Below, one piece after another: positions 40,712 through 48,958 of a DNA stretch of 64,000 nt. The notes under the pieces were generated by a model. The model did not search any database. It saw only the letters and a program-made list of their open reading frames with translations, and was not told the origin of the DNA. The stretch comes from CAZOWL01 sp964583605. Its GTDB lineage: Bacteria > Pseudomonadota > Gammaproteobacteria > Chromatiales > Chromatiaceae. The stretch lies in contig CAZOWL010000004.1 in NCBI GenBank assembly GCA_964583605.1, forward strand, positions 31,331 to 95,330. Reading direction: 5' to 3'. Within the stretch, counting starts at the first letter, position 1, and every line of letters starts with the position of its first letter. A program made the position numbers and the translations under genes.

Positions 40712-41077
40712 ATGCACAGACACCCCCCATCACGACTCCAGCGAGCCCGCGACATGCGCCACGAGCCCACCGACGCCGAGCACTGCCTGTGGCAGCATCT
40801 GCGCGGACGGCGGCTCTTGGGCTGGAAATTCCGGCGACAAGTGCCCCTAGGCAACTACATCGTCGATTTCGTCTGTCACGAAAAATGGCTGGTGATCGAG
40901 TTGGATGGCTCGCAGCATCAGCAGCAGAGCGAGTATGACGCGGCGCGCAGCCGCTTCCTGGAAACCCAAGGCTATCGGGTGCTGCGCTATTGGAATCATG
41001 ACGTCTTGCTGCGCGGCGAGAGCGTGCTCGAAGCCATCGTGCAGGCGCTGGGGCAAGACGCGAAGGGGGGTGCGTGA
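40712..41077 (+). CDS. DUF559 endonuclease-like protein
   Basis: A 121-residue protein of the DUF559 group, a small restriction-endonuclease-fold family related to very short patch repair (Vsr). Seen are DMRHEPTDAEHCLWQHLRGR, GWKFRRQVPLGNYIVDFVC with the aspartate of the metal site, and VIELDGSQHQQQ with the E-x-D pair, then YWNHDVLLRGESVLEAIV. Such genes are very common next to short repeats and are thought to be nucleases of selfish or repair type. Here inverted copies of a ~40-bp repeat flank it on both sides (40629-40667 and 41091-41135). ATG 40712; no partner methylase is near. Confidence 0.88.
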   Translation: MHRHPPSRLQRARDMRHEPTDAEHCLWQHLRGRRLLGWKFRRQVPLGNYIVDFVCHEKWLVIELDGSQHQQQSEYDAARSRFLETQGYRVLRYWNHDVLLRGESVLEAIVQALGQDAKGGA

Positions 41078-41090
41078 GGCAGGCTTCTCC

Positions 41091-41135
41091 CCTCACCCCA
41101 ACCCCTCTCCCCCGGGGGGGAGAGGGGCTTTGCCC
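41091..41135 (-). repeat. Short GC-rich repeat, copy H2 (right of DUF559)
   Basis: CCCCTCACCCCAACCCCTCT, CCCCCGGGGGGGAGAGGGG, CTTTG. Reverse complement of copy H1 apart from the length of the central C/G run. Confidence 0.8.
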
Positions 41136-41182
41136 GAGCTCGACTTTGGGGGAGAAAGTGCAGCTCCGCCGCAAGCCCCGGC

Positions 41183-42157
41183 CTACTCCAGCTGTCCGGC
41201 GATGCGCGCGGCCTGCTTGGCCGGCAGCGGCAGGTAGCCGTCCTGCAGCACGATCTCCTGCCCGGTCTTCGACAGGATCAGCTTGATGAGCTCACGCTCC
41301 AGCGGTGGCAGCGGCTGATTCGGGTGCTTGTTGACATAGATGTAGAGGAAGCGCGCCAGCGGGTAGTCGCCGCTGAGCGCGGTGTCATAGTTGGGCTCGA
41401 CATAGCGGCTGCCGCCACCCTTGGCCAGCGGGACCGCCCGCACGCCGGAGGTCATGTAGCCGATGCCAGAGTAGCCGATACCACCGGGGGCGCCCGCCAC
41501 CGACTGGACCACGGCGGCCGATCCCGGCTGCTCCTGCACCGTGGTCTTGTACTCGCCCTTGCACAGCGCCTTCTCCCTGAAATAGCCGTAAGTGCCGGAG
41601 ATCGCGTTGCGCCCGAACAGCTCGATGCGCCGATTCGACCAGGCACCGCTCAGCCCCAGGTCGCCCCAGCCCAAGATGTCACGGTTCAGCCCGCAGCTGC
41701 GCGTCGAGGAGAAGATCGCGTCGACCTGCTGCATGCTGAGGCCCGCGATCGGATTGTCCCGATGCACGTAGACGGCCAAGGTGTCGATCGCCACCGGGAC
41801 TGCCGTCGGCTTGTAGCCGAAGGTGCCCTCGAACAGCGCCTCTTCGTCCTTCTTCATCATCCGGCTCATCGGGCCGAAGCTCGACGCACCGGAGGCGAGC
41901 GCCGGGGGCGCCGTCGACGAGCCCGCGGCCTCGATGTCGATGCTCACGGTCGGATAGATGCGCTTGAAGGCCTCGGCCCACATCGCCATCAGGTTGGCCA
42001 GGGTGTCCGAGCCGACACTCGAGAGATGGCCGGCGATGCCGTCGGCCTTCTTGTAGTCGGGCAGAGCCGGATCGACCCCAACGGCAGAGGCCGCATGGCC
42101 AAACGCCAGGAACAGGGCGGCGGCCAGGGCACCAAAGGTCTTCAGGGGATGACGCAT
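41183..42157 (-). CDS. PstS-like phosphate-binding protein
   Basis: A 324-residue periplasmic binding protein with signal peptide MRHPLKTFGALAAALFLAFG then HAASA. The PstS fold is seen in GHLSSVGSDTLANLMAMWAE, the ligand loop EAAGSSTAPPALASGASSFGPMSR (in parts), AVYVHRDNPIAGLSMQQVDAIF, GRNAISGTYGYFREKALC and GAPGGIGYSGIGYM. Phosphate is normally bound by the S-S-T and G-T/S-G loops shown here. ATG 42157 has GAGGAGA. It is the last gene of the leftward secretion block, with no pstCAB nearby, so it may be a soluble scavenger or work with the ExbB/TonB module instead of an ABC transporter. Confidence 0.88.
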   Translation of the reverse strand: MRHPLKTFGALAAALFLAFGHAASAVGVDPALPDYKKADGIAGHLSSVGSDTLANLMAMWAEAFKRIYPTVSIDIEAAGSSTAPPALASGASSFGPMSRMMKKDEEALFEGTFGYKPTAVPVAIDTLAVYVHRDNPIAGLSMQQVDAIFSSTRSCGLNRDILGWGDLGLSGAWSNRRIELFGRNAISGTYGYFREKALCKGEYKTTVQEQPGSAAVVQSVAGAPGGIGYSGIGYMTSGVRAVPLAKGGGSRYVEPNYDTALSGDYPLARFLYIYVNKHPNQPLPPLERELIKLILSKTGQEIVLQDGYLPLPAKQAARIAGQLE

Positions 42158-42224
42158 AACGTGTTCTCCTCTACGGTGATTGCGCGGAATGTTGGTTGAA
42201 GCGGGACGGCCGTCGCCGCCGGTG

Positions 42225-42349
42225 ACTATGAAATCCGCGAAGCACGTTCGCTCCCTCGCCCTCTGGGAGAGGGTTGGGGTGAGGGAAGGATCAGGGGCGA
42301 GGCGACGTTTCATGGTCCGGGGTGGCTCGGCTCGCCCCATGATCGTTAC
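42225..42349 (+). repeat. Interspersed palindromic repeat, copy G
   Basis: Same orientation as copies A and D, almost consensus: CTATGAAATCCGCGAAGCAC on the left, GGGGCGAGGCGA and CTCGGCTCGCCCC arms, GATCGTTA on the right. Its right tip contributes the TAA stop of the coiled-coil gene at 42346. Confidence 0.9.
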
Positions 42350-43020
42350 CGCGACGCCTCCCAGCGTCGCCTGTCGAAGCGCAGATCCTCGAGCTTGAAG
42401 CGGTACTCGGCGATGGCATTCTCGATCGCGACCGCGCCGAGGCCCGTGAAGGGCTCGCGCTGCTTGAACGAATCCCAGAGACCCTTCTTCTCATAGCGCT
42501 CGAGCAGCTCCGCGTTGACCTGGAAGAGCTCCTCATTCTTGCTTTCACAGGTCTCGATGGCCTGCTGGCGCTGCGCGCTGATGCCCTCGACCTCGGCCTT
42601 TTCGGTGCGCAGGTCGCCGATCAACAACGCCGCCTCCTGCAGCTTCCCGTTGTACTGGTCGATCAGGTCGCGCGTGCGGTCCTGGCTCTTCTGCAACAGC
42701 TCGCGCAGCTTCTCGTCCGTCTCCTTATAGCGGTCGAGCGCCTCGCTGGTGCGCCCGAGCCGCGACTCGAGCTGCTCCAAGTCGGCCCTGAGCGCCTCGA
42801 TCTCGCCCTCGAGCTGGGCGTTGCGCGCCTGCAGCTCGGCCTTCTCCGCGGAGAGCTGGCGCATCAGATACTGCATCTTGGCCATCGCCTGCTGCTCACG
42901 GCTGCTATCGCCGCTGCGGGCGCTTTGCGCAGTGACCTCGCCCGCGAGCCCAACGAGCACGACGAGCAGCAGGCACGCACGCAGGCCGATAGCGAAAAGA
43001 CTCTTGGGTTCTTGAGGCAT
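42346..43020 (-). CDS. Periplasmic coiled-coil protein
   Basis: A 224-residue protein with signal peptide (ACLLLVVLVGLAGEVTAQ) and a long coiled coil from about residue 45 to 190 (AEKAELQARNAQLEGEIEAL, LEQLESRLGRTSEALDRY, RTRDLIDQYNGKLQEAALLI). The end is more compact: KGLWDSFKQREPFTGLGAVAIENAIAEYRF in parts. It lies 25 bases after the putative porin gene, on the same strand as the TonB-ExbBD and two-partner secretion genes, so a scaffolding or periplasm-spanning role in that envelope system is likely. The stop codon sits at the edge of repeat copy G. Confidence 0.75.
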   Translation of the reverse strand: MPQEPKSLFAIGLRACLLLVVLVGLAGEVTAQSARSGDSSREQQAMAKMQYLMRQLSAEKAELQARNAQLEGEIEALRADLEQLESRLGRTSEALDRYKETDEKLRELLQKSQDRTRDLIDQYNGKLQEAALLIGDLRTEKAEVEGISAQRQQAIETCESKNEELFQVNAELLERYEKKGLWDSFKQREPFTGLGAVAIENAIAEYRFKLEDLRFDRRRWEASR

Positions 43021-43045
43021 AAGGGTCCCCGTCGTCGCGGTGCGG

Positions 43046-45205
43046 TCAGAACTTGGCGTTCAGATCGACCTGCAATACGTCCACGCCCAGCGGCGGGCCG
43101 TCGATCTCGTTCGAGCTCAGCCAACGCAGGCGCAGCCAGGTGTTGTCGGCCAGGCCGTAGTCGCCACCGAGGACGAAGCCCTTGCCGTCGGTGCCGCCGA
43201 GGTGGAAGTCGGAATCGGTGAAGGCGTCGAGCACGGCATCGCGCTGCAGGTACTTGTAGGCGCCGAACACGCGCCAGTTGCCGCGGCGATCCACCTTGGG
43301 CCAGCCGACCGAGAGCCCTAGCTGCCAGCCGTCGGTGCGCTCGTCGACGCGGGCACCGGTGCGGCGCTCGATCTCGTTCTGATCGAAGCCGATGTTGCGG
43401 ACGTAATCGCCGGTCAGGATCACGTGGATCGGCGCCAGCTGGGCGAAATCATAGGAAGCGGTCAGGTTGACCAGCTCGTAGTCCGCGGCCAGGGCGAACA
43501 GATCGTTGGTTGGATCCGGGTCGTTGCGGATGTCGAACATCGTATTGCCCTTCTGCACGAACTCCGGCGCGGTCCAATCGTAGCGGGTCGAGAGGAATTC
43601 GTTGCGCTGCCCCGCGATGTTCTGATAGCTGTAGTAGGCGAGCCCGGCCTGCAGGGCGGACTGGTTCTCGAACACCAGCTCGGTGCCGAGCTGCGCGCCA
43701 AACAGCCACTTGTCGTGGGAGGACAGCTCGACCTCCTGGATGGGGAAGGCACCCAGCGTCAGGTATGCCGTATCGCTGCGGTCCTCCATCGCAAAGAGGC
43801 TGTCCGAGCCCTTGAGGTTGCGGCGAAAGGTGACGGCCATGCCCTCGAAGGTCAGATCCGAGTCCCACACGAGATCCGTGTGATACCAGGGATTCTCGAT
43901 GCGCCCGCCGGACAGCACCATCCAGGGATAGCCGTCGTCGGACAGGCTGGTGTATTTGAGATAGGCGAGGTCGATGTTCAGGTCGTACTTGCCGCCGTAG
44001 TTGCCCAGGGTCTGGTTCGTCGAGACCGGGTCGCGCTCGTTGCCGAGGACCAGACGAAACCCGGTCTCCCAGTTATTGGTGACCTTCGCCTTCAGACCGA
44101 GGCGCGCACGGAGCCGGCCGCGGGTGCGGTCCTCGGTGGTGTTGAGGAAGGCATCCCGGCCTGCCTCGACCACGCCGCCGGCGTCGTTGATGGCGTTGAA
44201 GTCCGGATAGGAGAAGGGCTGGTTCTTGTCGGCGAAGCGGTCGGTCTGGCCGCGCAGGCGGATATCGCCCGAGAGCTTGATGCGGTCGATCCAGTCGGGC
44301 AGCGCCTCCGGCACGCCCCACCGCTCGTTCTTCGCCTGCTGCAGCACGTCCTGGGTGACATCGGCGCGCAGCTCGGAGCGCACCTGGTTGCGGATGTCCT
44401 CGATGACGAACTCCGGCACGTAGGGCACTCGCACCACATTGGTCGATACGCCCTCCTCTGCCGCGGATCCCGCCAACGCCTCCTGCCTCTCCACGGCGGC
44501 CTGCGCATCCTCGCCGGCGGCGGTCGACGCCGCGGCCACCGCCCGCGTCTCCGCGGCGGCCTGCATCTCCGCGGCCGCCTGCTCCGCCGCCTTGGACTCG
44601 GCCTGCTTGACGATCGACTCGGCCTGGTCCGCACTCAGCACACCCTGCGCGACCAGCGCATCGACCAGGTTGGTGATGGTGTGCTTGAGCTCGAGCAGCT
44701 CCGCCCGCTCGCCGCCCGCCGCGCCATACGCCGCGGCCGCAGCCCCGCCGCTCTCCCCCACGGGCTCGCCCGTTGCTGCCCCTTCCACCGTTGTCGGGCC
44801 AGCCAACCCGGCGTCTTCGGCCGGCGCTGGTGCCTCAGGAGCGGCGGGCGGCGCCGCGGTCTCGGCGACCGTTTCGGCCGGCGCCGCGGCATCACCGGGC
44901 AGCACGGCCTGCTCCATATCTCCCTCGCCCTCTGCCTCTGGTACAGGGCTGGGCTGAGGGATTGCCGCCGCCCCATCCTCCGCGGGGATCGCCACGGTCG
45001 TCTCCCCCGCGGGCTCGCTCGGCGCCGGCCGCGCGGTTGCTGGGGCCGCCGCTCCGGCGTCTTCGACCGGTGCAGGGACATCCACAGCGGTCACGGGCGG
45101 CACCGGAACCGCTTCCGTCGGCGCCTCGACTTGGCGGACCACCGCCCCCCCGAGCGGCAGACTCAGCCCCAGCAGTAGCACACTCGCCAGTGTCGTCCGA
45201 TTCAT
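43046..45205 (-). CDS. Putative porin with long Ala/Pro/Glu-rich N-terminal linker
   Basis: A 719-residue outer-membrane protein. After a signal peptide (TLASVLLLGLSLPLGGA) comes a ~130-residue low-complexity linker rich in A, P and E, then a helical segment ELLELKHTITNLVDALVAQG and AESIVKQAESKAAEQAAAE, and a barrel domain from LPDWIDRIKLSGDIRLRGQ to the final LQVDLNAKF. The pattern matches the putative-porin family found near TonB/ExbB and phosphate-type gene sets. Parts of the linker are almost the same, even at DNA level, as the linker in the ExbB fusion at 46510-48603. It likely provides a channel for the substrate energised by the TonB-ExbBD set. Confidence 0.85.
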   Translation of the reverse strand: MNRTTLASVLLLGLSLPLGGAVVRQVEAPTEAVPVPPVTAVDVPAPVEDAGAAAPATARPAPSEPAGETTVAIPAEDGAAAIPQPSPVPEAEGEGDMEQAVLPGDAAAPAETVAETAAPPAAPEAPAPAEDAGLAGPTTVEGAATGEPVGESGGAAAAAYGAAGGERAELLELKHTITNLVDALVAQGVLSADQAESIVKQAESKAAEQAAAEMQAAAETRAVAAASTAAGEDAQAAVERQEALAGSAAEEGVSTNVVRVPYVPEFVIEDIRNQVRSELRADVTQDVLQQAKNERWGVPEALPDWIDRIKLSGDIRLRGQTDRFADKNQPFSYPDFNAINDAGGVVEAGRDAFLNTTEDRTRGRLRARLGLKAKVTNNWETGFRLVLGNERDPVSTNQTLGNYGGKYDLNIDLAYLKYTSLSDDGYPWMVLSGGRIENPWYHTDLVWDSDLTFEGMAVTFRRNLKGSDSLFAMEDRSDTAYLTLGAFPIQEVELSSHDKWLFGAQLGTELVFENQSALQAGLAYYSYQNIAGQRNEFLSTRYDWTAPEFVQKGNTMFDIRNDPDPTNDLFALAADYELVNLTASYDFAQLAPIHVILTGDYVRNIGFDQNEIERRTGARVDERTDGWQLGLSVGWPKVDRRGNWRVFGAYKYLQRDAVLDAFTDSDFHLGGTDGKGFVLGGDYGLADNTWLRLRWLSSNEIDGPPLGVDVLQVDLNAKF

Positions 45206-45261
45206 CGTTCTCTTTCAGTTCATTACTAGGTGACAGCGCAAAAACAACCGCGACGGGTCGC

Positions 45262-45341
45262 TGCAGCTTCCTCCCCTCACCCCAACCCCTCTCCCCGCTG
45301 GGGAGAGGGGCTCTCGGGCGCTTGTGCCAGTTGTGCTTGAG
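45262..45341 (-). repeat. GC-rich repeat, long form, copy H3
   Basis: On the minus strand it reads CTCAAGCACAACTGGCACAA, then GCGCCCGAGAGCCCCTCTC, the GGGGAGAGGGGTTGGGGTGA core and GGGGAGGAAGCTGCAG. It matches copies H4 and H5 over about 75-85 bases. Confidence 0.8.
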
Positions 45342-45411
45342 CCGCTGCTGAGAAGCTCGCGCAGCCGGTTCGCTCCCTCCCCTCAGGCTTGGGGTGAGGC
45401 GGGGGCGCCGC

Positions 45412-46077
45412 CTACAACCTCGAGGTGACCCGTAGCTTGACCGGCTGCGGCATATCTTCCGGCGGCGGCTCGCTCAGGCGCGCCAGCGAGGAGAAGGCGA
45501 TGCGCAACGACTCGTCGGTCTCCCGATCGCCCGTACTGCTCAACAGCTGAAAGCGCTCGAGCCGTCCCGATCTGTCGATCCACACCTTGACGACCACCGA
45601 ATAGCCGCGCTCGCGCACCCCAGGCGCGGCCGACAAGGCATCGATGATGTCCTCCTTGATGATCCCGGCGTACCAGCCGAAACGGCTGCCGTCGCTGAGC
45701 AGGCCGCGGCCGCCCTTGCGCCCAATCAGGCCGAAGGCATCGCCGCCCGCGCCACCCTCGGCATCGAGTCCGAGCAGATCGCCGGCCGGCGGCTCGTCAT
45801 TAACCAGCTCCGGCAGCTCCTCCGGCACCTCCTCCGGCTCCGGCACCTCCACCTCCTCCTGCATCTCCGGCTCCGGCGGCTTCTCGACCTTGGGCGGCGG
45901 CGGCGGTGGCGGCGGCTGCACCAGCGAGATCTGCTGCACCATCTGCTTCGGCTTGGGCGGCGCGCTGGCAAGGAAGCCCTGGACCAGGTACACAAGGAAT
46001 CCCGCGCCCACCAGCACCACCACGACGACCAGCGCCGGCAGCGCCTTCAGCAGGATGCGTCGGGTATCCATCGCCAT
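45412..46077 (-). CDS. TonB-like energy transducer
   Basis: A 221-residue protein with one N-terminal membrane helix (ALPALVVVVVLVGAGFLVYLV), a proline-rich linker (PPPPPPPPKVEKPPEPEM) with many glutamates, and a C-terminal TonB-type domain (YAGIIKEDIIDALSAAPGVRERGYSVVVKVWIDRSGRLER in parts) ending SEPPPEDMPQPVKLRV. It would carry proton-motive energy from ExbB/ExbD to an outer-membrane partner. The gene follows exbD by 16 bases. The usual YP motif is not evident, so the receptor contact may differ from classical TonB. Confidence 0.87.
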   Translation of the reverse strand: MAMDTRRILLKALPALVVVVVLVGAGFLVYLVQGFLASAPPKPKQMVQQISLVQPPPPPPPPKVEKPPEPEMQEEVEVPEPEEVPEELPELVNDEPPAGDLLGLDAEGGAGGDAFGLIGRKGGRGLLSDGSRFGWYAGIIKEDIIDALSAAPGVRERGYSVVVKVWIDRSGRLERFQLLSSTGDRETDESLRIAFSSLARLSEPPPEDMPQPVKLRVTSRL

Positions 46078-46093
46078 CGCCCACGAGCCCGCG

Positions 46094-46498
46094 CTACTTG
46101 ACCAGCGCCTGAGTCACCAGTCCGATCTGATGGATCTCGAGCCGCCCAGCCAGGTCGAGCACGTCGACCACCTTCTGGTAGGCGATCTGGCCATCGGCCT
46201 TCACGACCACCGGCAGCTCCGGGTCGACGGCCTTGTAGCTGGCCAGACGCGACTCCAGCTCCTCGAGGGACACCGGGTAGGTGTCGAGGAAGATGGTGCC
46301 ATCCTGCGTGATGGTGATGGCCTTGGTGCGCGGCTTGGCGAGGCTCGGGGTCTCGCTCGCCTGTGGCAGGTTGACCAGGATGCCCTGCACCGTGGCCGTG
46401 GTCATGATGATGAAGATGATCAGCAGCACGTACGCGACGTCGAGCATCGGCGTCACGTTGATGTCGTCGTAGATCTTTGGGTCTATACGGAAGGCCAT
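46094..46498 (-). CDS. exbD: ExbD/TolR-family protein
   Basis: A 134-residue protein with a short cytoplasmic start (MAFRIDPKIYDDINVTPMLD), one membrane helix (VAYVLLIIFIIMTTATVQGI) whose first part holds the essential aspartate in PMLDVAYVLL, and a periplasmic domain (TKAITITQDGTIFLDTYPVS). With ExbB it forms the proton-driven motor. It starts 11 bases after the ExbB fusion gene and precedes the TonB-like gene, all on one strand. Confidence 0.93.
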   Translation of the reverse strand: MAFRIDPKIYDDINVTPMLDVAYVLLIIFIIMTTATVQGILVNLPQASETPSLAKPRTKAITITQDGTIFLDTYPVSLEELESRLASYKAVDPELPVVVKADGQIAYQKVVDVLDLAGRLEIHQIGLVTQALVK

Positions 46499-46509
46499 GT
46501 GCGTGCGCC

Positions 46510-48603
46510 TCAGTCGCCGTGGTATTCGCCGGCCTTGGCGATGAGCTCATCGGCGAACACCTGCATGTCGGCGAGCATGTCGCGGATGCGGGTGATCAGG
46601 TAGTTGTATCCAAACAGCGCCGGGATGGCGACGGCGAGCCCGGCGACCGTCGTCAGCAGGGCCGCCGACACACCGGGGGCGATCGTGTTGATGTTGACGT
46701 CACCGGTCGCGGCAATCGCGGCGAAGGTGATCATGACGCCGACCACGGTCCCGAGCAGGCCGAGGAAGGGCCCGCCGCTGATGGCGATCGTGAGCAGCAC
46801 CATCAGGCTGTTCAGGCGCTGCGTCTGGCGCACCGCGGCGGCATCGACGGTCGCCCGCACCGAGCTCAGCGCCGCTGGCGACAGACCCGCCGCCTGCGCG
46901 CCCACCGCCCGGCCGAGGCGCTGGTGGATGTCCTGCATGCCGGCCTGGTAGACGCGGAAGAGGGTCGAGCTCTGGTAATGGTCGTGCTTGCCAAACAGTG
47001 CCATCAGCATCGGCGAGTCCGCCAGCGCCTCGTCCTCGGCCTCGTCGTCCTGCTCGAGGGTCGCGGCGGCGAGGCCGAGCCGGCGGAAATCTTGCATAAA
47101 GGCGCGGTTGTCCTTGTGGATGCGCGACAGCGTGAAGCCCTTGCCGAGCATGATCAGCCAGCTAGCCGCCGACATCATCGCGAGCAGGCCGATGATGACC
47201 CAGCCGTCGGTGGAGACGTGCTGCAGGATGGTCCAAAAATAGGTATGGCCGGCGCCACTCTCGCGCTGCTCGTCCTCGCCGAGCGCGATCAGCGCGGCGT
47301 CCTGGCCCTGGGTATGTGAGGCGGCGGCGATCCATTCCGGGCTACGCTGGACCTTGGCGATCTCCACCTGGTCGATCTCGCCGACGAAGGACCCGGCGCC
47401 GCTCGCCAGCGCGCCGATCGTCAGACTGCCGCCGAGCTCGACCAGCGGCGCCGGGAGGGTGGCCACCTGTTTGCCATCGGCGTACAGCGTCAAGCCATCC
47501 CTACCGGCAGTGAGCGCCAGGTGATGCCACTGCCCCGGCGCGAGCGCCCGGTCGGGGGCCTGGTACATCACCCCAGTCGGATCGGTGAAATACACCTCGC
47601 CCGCGGCATCGGTGAAGCGCGCGAACGGCGCGTTGCCGTAGAGACCGAGCACCAGCGTACCGCCGGCATCCTCCAGGGCGACGATGATCGACTCGCCCGC
47701 GCCCGTCGCAACGACCGGCATGAGCTCCGCGGTCGCTGGGGTCGCGGCTCCGGCGCCTTCGACCGGGACGGACGCCTCAGCCGCCGCCGCGGGCGGCTCG
47801 GCCGTCTCGGGGGCCGTCTCGCCCTGCGCCACGGCGTCTCCCGCATCCTCCGCCGTCACCTCGCCAACCTCCCCCGCGGGCTCGCTTGGCGCTGCCGTCG
47901 CAACGGACGGCGCGCCCGCGGCGCCCTCGCCGCCCGCCTCGGCCTCGGGCTTCACCCAGGCGGAAACCGTCCAGCCGGCATCCGGTACCAGGCGCAGCGA
48001 CGGCGTGACCGGCACGCTGAGCTGCTGCCCCCCGCCGAACCGCGCGCCCGCGGCGATGAAGGACGCGGCCTCGCGCTCGGCGGTCCAGGTGTCGGGGTGG
48101 TTGCCATAGGCGGTCAGGTCGCGCGGCGCCCCCGCCGGCTCCGAGAAGCCGAACACCAGCGCCTGGTCCTTATCGAAGCTGCCGGCCGGGTCATCGCCGC
48201 TGGCGACGTCCGGGTTGCCGTAGTAGAGCCAGATGCTATCGCTGTTCGATCCTGCCAGCAGTCGCGGGACCTGCACCCAGATCAGACCGATCTGGTTGAT
48301 CGGGTCGAAGCGCTCGACGTAGTACTTCAGCGGTGTCTCGTCGTCGCCCGCGATGAAGCGCAGATCGGCGCCCTCCGGCGCGACGTCGAGGAAATAGGCG
48401 AAATTGCCGGTATGCAGCCGGATCAGCACCGGAAACTCGGTCAGCGACGTGGACAGGTCCGCCCCCGCCGCACTGGTGTCCAGCGTGATCTGCTTGCGGA
48501 AGGCCCAGTCATCGTTCCACCACGCCTGCGCCAAACCGGGCAAGAGGACCAACAGGGCTAGGACCAGCAGGATCAGAGAACGGGACCAGGTCACGGCAAT
48601 CAT
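46510..48603 (-). CDS. DUF2341-LamG-ExbB/MotA fusion protein
   Basis: A 697-residue multi-domain inner-membrane protein. A signal/anchor segment (SLILLVLALLVLLPGLAQA) is followed by a DUF2341 domain (WWNDDWAFRKQITLDTSAAG to YYGNPDVAS in parts, ~residues 27-150), a LamG/concanavalin-like domain interrupted by an ~85-residue A/E/P-rich insert, then membrane segments and an ExbB/TolQ domain (about residue 470 to the end: GGPFLGLLGTVVGVMITFAAI and SAALLTTVAGLAVAIPALFGYN). ExbB normally lacks a periplasmic domain. Such fusions occur in ExbB2-type sets of two-partner secretion loci. The insert shares DNA segments with the linker of the porin gene at 43046-45205. Confidence 0.9.
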   Translation of the reverse strand: MIAVTWSRSLILLVLALLVLLPGLAQAWWNDDWAFRKQITLDTSAAGADLSTSLTEFPVLIRLHTGNFAYFLDVAPEGADLRFIAGDDETPLKYYVERFDPINQIGLIWVQVPRLLAGSNSDSIWLYYGNPDVASGDDPAGSFDKDQALVFGFSEPAGAPRDLTAYGNHPDTWTAEREAASFIAAGARFGGGQQLSVPVTPSLRLVPDAGWTVSAWVKPEAEAGGEGAAGAPSVATAAPSEPAGEVGEVTAEDAGDAVAQGETAPETAEPPAAAAEASVPVEGAGAATPATAELMPVVATGAGESIIVALEDAGGTLVLGLYGNAPFARFTDAAGEVYFTDPTGVMYQAPDRALAPGQWHHLALTAGRDGLTLYADGKQVATLPAPLVELGGSLTIGALASGAGSFVGEIDQVEIAKVQRSPEWIAAASHTQGQDAALIALGEDEQRESGAGHTYFWTILQHVSTDGWVIIGLLAMMSAASWLIMLGKGFTLSRIHKDNRAFMQDFRRLGLAAATLEQDDEAEDEALADSPMLMALFGKHDHYQSSTLFRVYQAGMQDIHQRLGRAVGAQAAGLSPAALSSVRATVDAAAVRQTQRLNSLMVLLTIAISGGPFLGLLGTVVGVMITFAAIAATGDVNINTIAPGVSAALLTTVAGLAVAIPALFGYNYLITRIRDMLADMQVFADELIAKAGEYHGD

Positions 48604-48721
48604 GTCTATGCCATCAAAAACCGCACTAGTGTGACGGAGATTCGTTGCAGGAGGATGAACATCGCGGATCGGTTTGGGTTATCCAAATGTCCATCGCGGG
48701 CTGGGCGCTAGGCCGTAGGGC

Positions 48722-48787
48722 GCGGTGAGCCTGCGAACCGCACCGTTCGCAAAGCCGGCCAAATCGGTGCGGTTCGTTCCTCACCGC
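48722..48787. repeat. Long imperfect inverted repeat
   Basis: Left arm GCGGTGAG, then GCGAACCGCACCG; right arm CGGTGCGGTTCG, then CCTCACCGC; arms are ~23-24 bases with a 19-base loop. The flank at 48788-48838 includes GCACGCACCGCGTACCTTTC, a motif also seen in variant form near 38404-38430. Confidence 0.7.
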
Positions 48788-48844
48788 ACCCTGCATCGCA
48801 GCCGCGCAGGGCACGCACCGCGTACCTTTCACCCCCTAAGTAAC

Positions 48845-48931
48845 GGCTCAAAAACAACTGGCACAACGCGCCCGAGGGCCCCTCTCCCCAGCGGGGAGAG
48901 GGGTTGGGGTGAGGGGAGGAAGTTGCAGGAC
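48845..48931 (+). repeat. GC-rich repeat, long form, copy H4
   Basis: CTCAAAAACAACTGGCACAA, GCGCCCGAGGGCCCCTCTC, core GGGGAGAGGGGTTGGGGTGA, GGGGAGGAAGTTGCAGG. Lies just after the TpsB gene. Confidence 0.82.
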
Positions 48932-48958
48932 CTTGTTGAGTTTGCTCTTGCACTATTA

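Larger units (their letters stand above)
48604..48958. other. Intergenic region with long palindrome and repeat H4
   Basis: No gene is supported. It holds the long imperfect inverted repeat at 48722-48787 and repeat copy H4 at 48845-48931. The TpsB stop follows at 48959. Confidence 0.5.

Noticed and set aside
43424..45178. 584-codon plus-strand frame opposite the porin gene
   Set aside because: No domain content; it mirrors the real outer-membrane gene and arises from high GC third positions.
48604..48700. Pho box upstream of the ExbB fusion gene or the PstS-like genes
   Set aside because: Only isolated TGTCA-like half-sites were seen by eye; no pair with the 11-base period of CTGTCAT repeats. 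A matrix search would decide.
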